From positions 11,740,001 to 11,804,000 of the forward strand of contig CATNEN010000001.1 in the NCBI GenBank assembly GCA_950097015.1: a DNA stretch of 64,000 nt, in the 5' to 3' direction. Shown one piece after another: positions 10,684 through 20,691 of this stretch; the stretch's first letter is position 1, and each line of letters begins with the position of its first letter. The notes beneath the pieces were generated by a model. It worked only from the letters and a program-made list of their open reading frames with translations, was not told the DNA's origin and made no database searches. A program made the position numbers and the translations under genes. The DNA comes from Macrostomum hystrix (Eukaryota > Platyhelminthes > Macrostomidae).

Positions 10684-11318
10684 ATGGCCAATGCCCCGCC
10701 ACCGGCCACGCCCCAGCTGAGCATGGAACATCGCCAGATTGCAGCTCGAGCGGCAAATGCCGTGTCATTTAAATTAGGATTCAGAATTGGCCGATTAGCT
10801 AATAGCAATATATTGCTAGATTTCTATGAGGCTTTGAATTCTATTCTCTACCTGCTATCTAGCGCATGCTCCCTGCAGTATGTCACCAAGGAGGCCAGAT
10901 TGAATTCCTTCACTCGGGTCGGCTGGGATACGCGCGTCGGCGGCGGCGGCAGCTTGCAAACTGCGGACGAAATGGCCGAGTGCGGCTTCTATAGTCTTGG
11001 CGACGCCGATCACGTCAAGTGCTTCTTTTGCGACCTGGGCCTGCGCGACTGGATTTACGGCGATAGTCCAGAGCGAGAGCACGCCAAGTTTAGTCCATTG
11101 TGCTTCTATCTGAAAAGCTGCCTTGGATTGGACGGCCTTCAAGCTGCTACGCCGCAGACTACAAACTATCCGCCATCCTACATGCGCCAGGATCACAATC
11201 AGCTGTTGCGCAGTATCGGAGAAGATTTCTGCGGACCAGTTGGTCGCATTGCTTGCGGTGTCGGTCTGGACGATACGAAAGTGCTGCTCTGTATCTCAAG
11301 AAACTTTATTAGGTTCCG
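10684..11318 (+). CDS. BIR-domain (IAP/survivin-type) protein
   Basis: One BIR zinc-binding domain is visible, encoded from about 10890 to 11140. It starts with R/SF..W (EARLNSFTRVGW), then MAECGFYSLGDADHVKCFFC, and ends WIYGDSPEREHAKFSPLC. This gives the BIR pattern CxxC, then H, then C. BIR domains act in apoptosis inhibition, or in cell division if survivin-like. No second BIR or RING is visible. The exon ends at a CCG|GTAAGT donor at 11318/11319 in phase 2, so at least one more exon follows. The exon at 12262 is phase-compatible and would add 51 residues. The first about 60 residues are less certain: an acceptor-like CTCCCTGCAG at about 10877 sits just before the BIR-proximal sequence, so the upstream open frame might be intron. 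The start at 10684 is the first in-frame ATG. Confidence 0.7.
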
Positions 11319-12161
11319 GTAAGTTGAAAGCCTGATTACAATTTTGGCCAAGATAAACTTAGTTTTTGTTTGTACGCTAATAATTTGAGTTCTTAATTAT
11401 GTTCAAATCTCACGCGCGCACACCTGAGTGTATATCCTTGTGTCTGTGTGCGTACTTAAGGGTCAGCAGAATAGTCAGCATTACCTACTCACTAGCTTCG
11501 GGTCTACTGTTGCCAAAAATAGCATTGTTTTTTTGCCTTGGTACTCACTACTCGTAGATTATTAAAATAGTGTTTAATTTTAGCTTAATTTAGATATAAG
11601 GCTACTGTTTCTTGTAGTATTTTTTCCAAAGATATTTAGGTCGTTTCATTTTCGTTTTATAAGCAAATGCGCATAATGGTAGAAAGATTAGAAGTACAAA
11701 GACCAATGCCCTGGGGTATTTCAAATACAATCATTTTTCTTATTTTCTTATCTCCTAAAATATTTAACCGATCGCCACGAAACTCCAGAACATGGGCTAA
11801 AATTTTACTTGTTCTGTGGTGTCTAATGGCAAAACATGTCAGTATAGGCATAATGTTTCATTGTTAATTTTATTGTTATTGAACCAATATAGATTAGCCA
11901 TAGAGCTGTATACTGAGGAATGCTAGTTTACTGACGATGCTGACTTCCATCGGCTTTAAAAGTTTTGATCCACTTGGTAGACTTTCACGAAAATCGGTCA
12001 TTCGGTTATCATGCAGTTAGCAGGCGGTATTTAAAATTATTTTTTACTGTTAAACGACGTTAAGAACACTGATGTATAGATATATAATTTTTTTTTATAT
12101 TTGATTAGCAAAGTTAGCCCCTAAACATTAGCAAATTGTCTTCAAATTGCTAATTATACTC
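11319..12161. other. Intron or spacer downstream of the BIR exon
   Basis: AT-rich. The ORFs at 11657-11867 on both strands are mirror images of one another and lack domains. Treat it as intron if the BIR exon splices to 12262. Confidence 0.4.
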
Positions 12162-12415
12162 ATGTCGGAAACCAAGTTGGTAAACGATTCCCCTCTGGAT
12201 CGGCAAAGGTAAACTGATAAACTGATGTAATCTTATTAGTTCCCGATGTGCCCATTTCCAGAAAGCGCTACTCAGCCAAGGAGCTCATACTGAGTGCTCA
12301 AGCTGAATGGGAACGCGACCTGCTGCAAGCTCCATCCGATCCGCCACAATTTCTTGGGGATTACAACATCGCTGCTGTTTTTCGGGAATTTTACCGCATC
12401 ATTAGTTCATTATAA
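12162..12415 (+). CDS. Small two-exon gene, 66 aa, with an eIF4E-binding-type motif (or terminal exon of the BIR gene)
   Basis: Exon 1 is 12162-12208 (ATG to AG|GTAAAC) and exon 2 is 12262-12415 (TTTCCAG acceptor to TAA). The intron is only 53 bp and the joined frame is open. The product is 66 residues. Residues 19-25 (YSAKELI) fit YxxxxL-hydrophobic, the motif by which 4E-BP, eIF4G and 4E-T proteins bind eIF4E. It is preceded by basic residues (QRKR), as in several such proteins. It is acidic/aromatic later (EWERDLL, GDYNIAAVFREFYRII). No other family is recognised, and the motif alone is weak evidence. The BIR exon donor at 11318 is also phase 2, so exon 2 could instead serve as the BIR protein's C-terminus. 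The 12162 exon would then be an alternative first exon. Confidence 0.5.
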
Positions 12416-12779
12416 ATTAGCTTGTATCCAGATTTGTCATTCTTTTTAATTAAAACATAATTCCATCTTTAACAAACTAGTAGATAATTCGTTTTTACAA
12501 AAAAATCACCATATGTTCAATTCACGAGTTGGTGTATCCTTACCATTTTGTTGTCTCTTAAATGTGTAAAATTAAATGAATTACTGTATTCCAGCGTCGT
12601 CCTGGTGGGGTGTTCCTAGCAATTTTATTAAGTGCTTAGCAGCTTTTTGGGCAGTAAGAAACGTCACTCCGCGTGAGAGGAAAGTTGTGGGAAATAAAAA
12701 GAATTCTTCAATAAAAATTTTCTTGCTTCTTTAGTAATTTCATTACATTTTTCATATTTTTACTTTTTAACCTGTCTAT
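12416..12779. other. 3' flank with ATTAAA polyadenylation-like signal
   Basis: ATTAAA at 12449-12454 lies about 35 bp after the stop of the preceding small gene. Nothing else is seen before the SINE. Confidence 0.35.
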
Positions 12780-12930
12780 GTGGGAGTCAGTGGCAGAGCG
12801 GTTAACACGTTTGCCTCTCGCGCCATGGTCCCTGAGCTCGATTCCGCAGCGAGGCAACATTAAATTGGGACGCAGCCGCGGAGAGAAGGCTTGGGGGCTT
12901 GTTGTGAAATCGGGGGCAGTTATTGTCATT
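12780..12930 (+). mobile_element. SINE family B, 3'-truncated copy
   Basis: tRNA-like head: A-box GTGGCAGAGCGGTTAACACG and B-box AGCTCGATTCC, followed by GCGGAGAGAAGGCTTGGGGG. The same head is at 30205 and, inverted, at 47135. This copy lacks the GCAGATGTACACAC 3' body of the full copies. Confidence 0.75.
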
Positions 12931-13033
12931 AACCTATATTATGTGTGTGGCCATAAAAGTAAATTTCTGTTTCCAATTATTGGCTATCGTAATTTAAGAA
13001 CAATGTAACATTTGCAGCTGCAAGTGTGCAATC

Positions 13034-13867
13034 ATGGACAAGTTAAACATGTCGCTAGATGAAATTATCAAGGCTGATAAGCGTTCTAACAGAGGATCTG
13101 CTACTAATAGAAGACCCAGCCGTGGCAGATCCAGAGGCGCCGGCAATCGAGGAAGTCGCCGAGGCACCTCTCGTGGCGGCGCCAGTGGCGGCTTCAGCGT
13201 CAGGAACAATGTGGCTCCAATACGCGGTGGCGGCGGTGTTACCAAGAGGTCGCGCGGACTCACTCGAAGCGGCCCAGTCCGCGGAGCCAGACTTCAAAGA
13301 GCCAATCGAGGTAGTCGACGTAGTCGCGGCGGCGGCGTAGTTTCAACTCACAATGCGACTAGTTTAGCCGCTGCCCAATCTTTGGCCAGAGCTAAGAAAT
13401 TGCAATTAAACAGAGCCGGCACCAGGGGTGGCGCCAGGGGTAGCGCCAGAGGTGGCGCCAGAACCGGAAGTACTCTCCGAGGCGGAGTGAGCAAAGCTAA
13501 GCAAGCCAATTATAATGCGCCTAATTCGCAGGCTACTGTTAGTAATTTTCGCGTGCGAGTTTCCAACGATCGCTACGATACTAGCGGCAATGATAGGCGC
13601 AGCTTAGAGCGAACCTACCTTATGCAGGCCAGGGCGTTGATTCAGGCCCAGAAAGAGGCGGCGGCTGCCGACGCTGCCGCATCAGCTGCCGCTGCAGCCA
13701 CGGCTAATGCGTTTCGCGGCGTTCTGGTTAGTGGCGGCGGCGGAAGCGGCCCCAGTCGTCGCGGCGGAAGTGTCTCGTACCGCGGCGGTGGCCGGGGCGG
13801 TCGCGGCGGTCGACGTCAAGGCGGTCGAGGTGGTGGTCGACGTGGCGGCTACGGCGACTATCGTTGA
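13034..13867 (+). CDS. RGG-rich protein with N-terminal UAP56-binding motif; probable mRNA export adaptor
   Basis: Single open frame of 277 aa. Residues 4-13 (LNMSLDEIIK) match the UAP56-binding motif shared by ALYREF and FYTTD1/UIF, which recruits the helicase UAP56/DDX39B to load mRNA for nuclear export. The rest is dominated by RGG/GRG/SRG repeats (residues 15-160 and 235-277), typical of arginine-methylated RNA-binding proteins, with an alanine-rich helix-like segment (about 205-230). No RRM is present, which separates it from ALYREF. Length and layout are closer to UIF or CHTOP, but I cannot choose between them. An acceptor-like TTTGCAG ends at 13017, 16 bp before the ATG, so the 5' UTR is probably spliced (cis or trans). 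In the nucleus it would act on spliced or capped mRNA. Confidence 0.7.
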   Translation: MDKLNMSLDEIIKADKRSNRGSATNRRPSRGRSRGAGNRGSRRGTSRGGASGGFSVRNNVAPIRGGGGVTKRSRGLTRSGPVRGARLQRANRGSRRSRGGGVVSTHNATSLAAAQSLARAKKLQLNRAGTRGGARGSARGGARTGSTLRGGVSKAKQANYNAPNSQATVSNFRVRVSNDRYDTSGNDRRSLERTYLMQARALIQAQKEAAAADAAASAAAAATANAFRGVLVSGGGGSGPSRRGGSVSYRGGGRGGRGGRRQGGRGGGRRGGYGDYR

Positions 13868-14256
13868 ATTGGTTGCCCTTGGTTGCTTTTAAACTTAGTT
13901 ATTAAACAAAAAATAGATTTTGACTTCTGTGTGTTATACAGGCAGCAGGGTTGTATGAGTGTCATTTACATAAACTAGTTTTCTAGATGTTAATTTAGTC
14001 ATTTCTTTCGTTTTTTTCATCTCCTACGCGTAGCAGAATTAATTGTTTTCTAGAATTTCCTCCAAATGTAGGCCAAATCAACAAATTTTCTGTTTCAGTT
14101 TTTTCTTGTTTTTGTACATATCATGTTTAGGGAAGGAATTGAAACATTGCTAATGCCTATTTACTTTCTGAATGTACATGTCAATTTTTTGATGATCTGC
14201 ATAGTCTTATCCAATTACATAATATCGATTTTCTGTTGATTTAGTGATTCGCCTCC
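13868..14256. other. 3' UTR and spacer of the RGG gene; ATTAAA at 13901-13906
   Basis: ATTAAA lies 34 bp after the stop. The remaining sequence is AT-rich with no gene. Confidence 0.5.
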
Positions 14257-15430
14257 TTAAAATAACTATCAAATCCCTAAAGAATCTGATGGGATAACTG
14301 TCAAATCCCTAAAGAATCTGATGGGATAACTGTCAAATCCCAAAAGAATCTGATGGGATAACTGTCAAATCCCTAAAGAATCTGATGGGATAACTGTCAA
14401 ATCCCTGAAGAATCTGATGGGATAACTGTCAAATCCCTGAAGAATCTGATGGGATAACTGTCAAATCCCTGAAGAATCTGTTGGGATAACTGTCAAATCC
14501 CTAAAGAATCTGATGGGATAACTGTCAAATCCCTGAAGAACCTGATGGGATAACTGTCAAATCCCTAAAGAATCTGATGGGATAACTGTCAAATCCCTAA
14601 AGAATCTGATGGGATAACTGTCAAATCCCTAAAGAATCTGATGGGATAACTGTCAAATCCCTGAAGAACCTGATGGGATAACTATCAAATCCCTAAAGAA
14701 TCTGATGGGATAACTGTCAAATCCCTAAAGAATCTGATGGGATAACTGTCAAATCCCTGAAGAATCTGATGGAATAACTGTCAAATCCCTGAAGAATCTG
14801 ATGGAATAACTGTCAAATCCCTAAAGAATCTGATGGAATAACTGTCAAATCCCTGAAGAACCTGATGGGATAACTGTCAAATCCCTAAAGAATCTGATGG
14901 AATAACTGTCAAATCCCTAAAGAATCTGATGGGATAACTGTCAAATCCCTAAAGAATCTGATGGGATAACTGTCAAATCCCTGAAGAATCTGATGGGATA
15001 ACTGTCAAATCCCTGAAGAACTTGATCGGATAACTGTCAAATCCCTGAAGAATCTGATGGGATAACTGTCAAATCCCTAAAGAATCTGATGGGATAACTG
15101 TCAAATCCCTAAAGAATCTGATGGGATAACTGTCAAATCCCTGAAGAACCTGATGGGATAACTGTCAAATCCCTAAAGAATATGATGGGATAACTGTCAA
15201 ATCCCTGAATAATCTGATGGGATAACTGTCAAATCCCTAAAGAATCTGATGGGATAACTGTCAAATCCCTGAAGAACCTGATGGGATAACTGTCAAATCC
15301 CTAAAGAATATGATGGGATAACTGTCAAATCCCTGAAGAATCTGATGGGATAACTGTCTAATCCCTGAAGAATCTGATGGGATAACTGTCAAATTCCTGA
15401 AGAATCTGATGGGATAACTGTCAAATCCCT
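14257..15430. repeat. Minisatellite, 32-bp unit, about 36 copies
   Basis: Unit: GGGATAACTGTCAAATCCC followed by TAAAGAATCTGAT. Variants alternate TAAAG/TGAAG and AATCTG/AACCTG, with occasional single changes. The mixture of variants along the array suggests local duplication of multi-unit blocks. It lies between the RGG gene and the 3' end of BRCA2. Confidence 0.95.
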
Positions 15431-16057
15431 TAACATACCTTCATTACCTTAATTTTTTTCTCACCTTTAATTTTGCAGTGCTTGATTTTTCGTTCTCCAT
15501 TTTATCCCCATTTTAACACAAAATCATTAGTTTGTTATCAATCAATATTTATTGTTGTGTTGTGTCATTTCATGGTGCACTTTGTGGTATGTGATCGACG
15601 GTTTCCTGATGCATGCGCAAAAACTTGGGGTTACATTGGTAACTTGGTTTACATTGTTATCGATGCCATAAACTACCTTTAACTAGCAGGAAATACACTG
15701 CCCTGCATGTTGCTGTTTGCTCTGGTTTAAACTAGTTAATAAAAACGAAAGATTGCCAACAAAGTGCAAACATAGTCACAAGAAATCATTTTCTTTGATA
15801 AGAGAGGCATTCTTTGCAGTTAGATTGCTAATATAACGCATAAATGAAAACAAATTTTAAACATAAAGCAACTAAATGCTTGCGGCATTCGGGTATATTT
15901 TTAGCAAGAAAAATGTTAATTATGTTTTCTGCTTTTTAAAGAATAGAATATTGTAAATTTAAAAAGTAACAAAAAATAACTGCTTTAGTTGAGAAGCTTT
16001 TGTTATGTTGAAAGCAAAACTGAATGATGTATTTCGCATGACACTGAAGGACTGGGT
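15431..16057. other. Non-coding spacer
   Basis: The frame 15473-15682 has no recognisable domain. No other feature seen. Confidence 0.35.
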
Positions 16058-16458
16058 CAGGATGGCAGCTGAGGCACTGAAGGACTGGGGAAGATGGCAC
16101 TGAAGGACTGGTGGAAGATGGCACTGAAGGACTGGTGGAAGATGGCACTGAAGGACTGGTGGAAGATGGCACTGAAGGACTGGTTGAAGATGGCACTGAA
16201 GGACTGGTGGAAGATGGCACTGAAGGACTGGTGGAAGATGGCACTGAAGGACTGGTGGAAGATGGCACTGAAGGACTGGTGGAAGATGGCACTGAAGGAC
16301 TGGTTGAAGATGGCACTGAAGGACTGGTTGAAGATGGCACTGAAGGAATGGTGGAGGATGGCACTGAAGGACTGGGGAAGATAGCACTGAAGGAATGGTG
16401 GAAGATGGCACTGAAGGACTGGGCAGGATGGCACTGAAGGACTGGAGGAAGATGGCAC
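16058..16458. repeat. Minisatellite, 24-bp unit, about 16 copies
   Basis: Unit GATGGCACTGAAGGACTGG plus TGGAA. The unit length is a multiple of three, so all frames stay open on both strands and give long spurious ORFs. It lies just 3' of the BRCA2 stop, possibly within its 3' UTR. Confidence 0.95.
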
Positions 16459-16591
16459 TGGGGTGATAAAACTGTTGAAGCATTAACTTGCAAAGCTTAA
16501 ACAATGGAAAACAGTTATAACAACAGTCATCAGAGAGACCTTAGATGGAACATTCAGTAGGTCAGCACGTGCTACGATCAATACAAATATA

Positions 16592-19500
16592 TCATTTAGA
16601 CGAGCCACTACGGGAACTAGAAAAAGAATTCCGATTTGCAATTGAACGCCGCTTAGTCTTGACCAGGTCGGCTATGGAGAGGTCCAAAGAGGGAGACGTC
16701 TGATTCGAACCAGCGACATCATCGAAGCCGGCTTCGTCACCGTTCGGACCAATCAGGACGGAATCTTGACTGCGACGCTTCCTAGAAGTTGAAATAGTAG
16801 ACGGAGACTCAGTTGAACCTGATTGGCTGGTTTCTTGAGGTTGCTGCTGCTGCTGCTGCTGCTGCTGTTTCTTGTTGCTGAATCGTCTCAGGCCGGGTTG
16901 CCTAGCAGCCGAAGCCGCGGGAGGTCGCGGACTGTCCAGCGAAGCCAGCAGGCTGCTAGTACTGGACAGCGAAGGCAAGCCGGCAGCCGCTGACAGGCGG
17001 GCAATCTTCTGCCTCTGCAGCAAGCTGGAACAGTTTCGGCTAGTTGAAGCCGTTGGCAACGCGGCACACGAAGACGATTTGGTGGGGGTAGTTTGAATGG
17101 CAACTGCCGGCAGTTCGATTCCCAGCTTGTCGCTGAGTCGACTGCGACACGCGGAGATCAGCGAATCAGCGGCGGCATTCGTTGGAGCCGTTGGGGGCAG
17201 GTCCACTGAGGCCAGATCGCTGAGATCGGTGAAGTTCATCAGGGGCACCCCACAGACCAGCTCGCTGTTCATCGATCGACGCTGCATAAAAAATTACATG
17301 GCGATAGCTGAGGCACGAGGATCAGGGGATGGGTGGCGATGGAGCCCCTGAAGGATCAGGGGATGTGTAACGATGAGGTTCCTGAAGGATCAGGGGATGG
17401 GTAACAATGCAGTTCCTGAAGGATCAGGAGATGGGTAACGATGCAGTTCCTGAAGGATCAGGGGATGGGTAACGATGCAGTTCCTGAAGGATCAGGGGAT
17501 GGGTAACGATGCAGTTCCTGAAGGATCAGGGGATGGGTAACGATGAAGTTCCTGAAGGATCAGGGGATGGGTAACGATGAAGTTCCTGAAGGATCAGGGG
17601 ATGGGTAACGATGAAGTTCCTGAAGGATCAGGGGATGGGTAACGATGAAGTTCCTGAAGGATCAGGGGATGGGTAACGATGAAGTTCCTGAAGGATCAGG
17701 GGATGGGTAACGATGAAGTTCCTGAAGGATCAGGGGATGGGTAACGATGAAGTTCCTGAAGGATCAGGGGATGGGTAACGATGAAGTTCCTGAAGGATCA
17801 GGGGATGGGTAACGATGAAGTTCCTGAAGGATCAGGGGATGGGTAACGATGAAGTTCCTGAAGGGAACTTCCTGAAGGGACAGGTAACGATGGTGTTCCT
17901 GAAGGATCAGGGGACAGGTAACGATGGAGTTCCTGAAGGATCAGGGAAAGCACCGGTCGCACCTGCAGATTGTAGGCAGCCACGGATCTGCCGGGCTGGG
18001 CCAATCCGGCCAGGCCCAGAGCCTGCAGGCCGGACCACACTCGCACGCCGACAAGCCCGCAGGCGTCGCTGCCGCGCTCCGGATCCAGCAGCATGGCCAG
18101 CATACGGCCTTCGTCCCAGACTGCCACAACCAGGCCGCGAATGTCCACCTCAACTGGAGCCGGAGCAGCCGCTGATGATGACGACAACGGCATTGGTGGC
18201 AAAGGCCAGCGAAGGAAGCTGCGAGGGCGGTGACGAGCCATCAGGATTGAAGCTCGCTGACCGAGGTCTAGCGGCTGGAGTAGGCCGCCACGGCTGAGGT
18301 TCAGGCAGAGCTGAAGGTTTGAGGGTAGACTGCTAGCTGATGTTGGTGTCAATGGGGATCTTGGAATTTTATGCGGGGATCTAGGAATTCTATGCGGGGA
18401 TCTTGGAATTTTATGCGGGGATCTAGGAATTTTATACGGGGATCTTGGAATTTTATATGGGGATCTTGGAATTTTATATGGGGATCTTGGAATTTTATGC
18501 GGGGATCTAGGAATTCTATACGGGGATCTTGGAATTTTATACGGGGATCTTGGAATTTTATGCGGGGATCTTGGAATTTTATGCGGGGATCTAGGAATTT
18601 TATGCGGGGATCTAGGAATTTTATGCGGGGATCTAGGAATTTTATACGGGGATCTTGGAATTTTATACGGGGATCTTGGAATTAGATATTTGATGTCTGA
18701 ATGTCACTTGAACTAATAAAATGTCATTTTGGGAGGTTAGAAAAAAAATTACGAACTCAAACTCACCCGGTGCCCAGCAACAGCGGAGGCTCCGACATTG
18801 GCACCGACTAGCAGCAGGCCGCAGCCCTCGCGCAGCCAGCTATCGACACCGTCAGCCGGATTCCAGATGGTCAGCATGGCGACGGAGCCTCCACCATCGT
18901 CGTTGTCCAAATCGGCGTCTTCAGCACCGACGACCAGTAGACGAATCAGAGGCGTCACCTGGCGTTGCCTAGGCAACAGGCCGGCGTCATCGCGGGTGCT
19001 CTGCCGCAGCAGCTGCTCCCTGTGCTGAGCCAGCTGGTCTCGCTGACGATCAGTCAGCCAGGCTTGCAGCTCGTCGGCATTCAAAGCCGAAGTCAGCGCG
19101 ATCAGCAGCTCCTCGCCTGTGGCCAGCTGGGCCAGCTCTTCGGGCTGATAGAGGCGGCGACTTCTGGATTGATTCGAGCTGGATAGCTGGGGAAGAATGA
19201 GGATGCGAGAATGAAGTCGAATGATTGTCATTCCTAAATTCTACCACTTGCTCTTTCTATTTGCTGATTGGCTGGTAAATTTAAGGATTGTCATTATTAT
19301 CAAATTCTAACCCCTTACCCTTACTGTTCGCTGATTGGCTGGAAAATCGAACTAGTTCTACCCCTTATCCTTCCCATTCGCTGATTGGCTGGCAGGTTAA
19401 TTGATTCTGATTTTTTTACTTCTACCCCGCACCCTTTCCTTTCGTTGATTGGCTGGCAGTCAGCGAAGATTCTCTCCGTCCCTCCCTCCCTAAAGAGATA

Positions 19501-20691
19501 GCTCGTAATGAGAATGAAGAGTTTATTCTTCATTAATGAGACAGAAGTTAAAAACCTGTTTAGCCGCAGCGTCTTCAAATTTCCTGTGAATTTCAGTTTC
19601 AAACTCCCTAGCCCTGCGTTCCTCGGCTCTAGCACTGCGAAACACTCGACTACCGCCTTCGCTAGCACCGCCGCCGCCGCCGAAACCGTTGAAGCCATCG
19701 TCCAGGCGTTCCATGAACTGTCGCGGATAGAGTCTGCTCACAAACAGTCTCAGGGCACCAGATTTACCGCCATCGGATTGCAGAGTGCTCAACGGCACAG
19801 GAATCGGGCCGATGGAATTCGACTCGCAGAAGCCCAGCTTAACACCCGCTGAGCATCGTCGAGTACTGTTGCCATGGAGACGGAGAGCGGCAGAGGCTGG
19901 CGCTTCTAGCGGGGCGCAGGCTTCAACGCAGCCAACTAGCTCGGCCTGGCAGGTGATGAGGCGTGTGCCTACTTTGATGAGGCCGGCTGATGCTGCTCTA
20001 GACAATAGGGAGTCGCATTGGCCACCAATGCAGTACCAGCCGTCTGTTAGCACTAGCTGGAAGAATTCATTGTGATTAAATTTCTCTACTAAAAGCAGCC
20101 AGGTTAGCAACTTAAAAAGGGAAGGTAAGACAAGCAGTATAAGTTTGACTCTTTAAGAAACAAGTTATAAATAAAGCATGAGCTGAGCATGAGCATGAGC
20201 ATGAGCTGAGCTCGATTCCGCGGCGAGGCCATATTTATTTGGAGCGAAGGCTTGGGGGCCAACCTCCAAGGCACAGTGAGAGTGTACACTGCCTGACGAT
20301 AGAAAGTCAGGGCAGATGTACACACCTGTGTGAGAGTGTGCTCAGGAGGGAGCGAAATGGGTAGAATTGCGTCCTCGAATCGCTACTGTCTAGTGTCATC
20401 AAATGATATGCCATCATTGCCCACAGCATTCCTTTAATTATTTAATTATTACTAATATTATTATTATGACAATATAAAAACAAGACTAGAAGTGGAGAGG
20501 AGATGTGAGTAGACGAACCAGAGCAAGAAACATAACAACGTGAAGGTGAGTTGATTGTAAGTTTAGTTAAAATCACCTTGGGCTGTTTCAACTGCTTTTC
20601 GTCTTGGCCGATCAATTTTATGCTGGCCACCTGCAGAACCATGCGATGACTGCACGGTGAATCGCGCTCCAGAATTCGGCGAATACAGGGT
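16592..20691 (-). CDS. BRCA2: BRCA2 exons 5-9: end of helical domain, OB1, OB2 with tower, OB3 and C-terminus
   Basis: Exon 5 (20691-20577) completes the helical domain with IRRILERDSPCSHRMVLQV, the counterpart of the IKKIMERDDT segment. Exon 6 (20056-19556) is OB1/early OB2 and ends in the first tower helix (ARAEERRAREFETEIHRKF). Exon 7 (19186-18767) holds the second tower helix and the rest of OB2. Exon 8 (18310-17963) holds OB3 up to AAYNLQ. Exon 9 ends at TGA 16594-16592. The start of exon 8 was placed at the CTTCAG acceptor because only that site restores phase 0. The tower arms look shorter than in vertebrates. Confidence 0.85.

Noticed and set aside
12780-12850. tRNA gene with A and B boxes
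   Set aside because: The same head is followed by a conserved non-tRNA body at several loci (30205, 47133 inverted), so it is a SINE. No closed acceptor stem is seen.
14257-15430. Regular 32-bp repeats considered as a CRISPR array
   Set aside because: Units are contiguous with no unique spacers, and the context is eukaryotic.
16592-17287. Stand-alone polyQ protein on the minus strand
   Set aside because: Its first base is a splice acceptor in the phase left by BRCA2 exon 8, and together they complete OB3 and the C-terminus.
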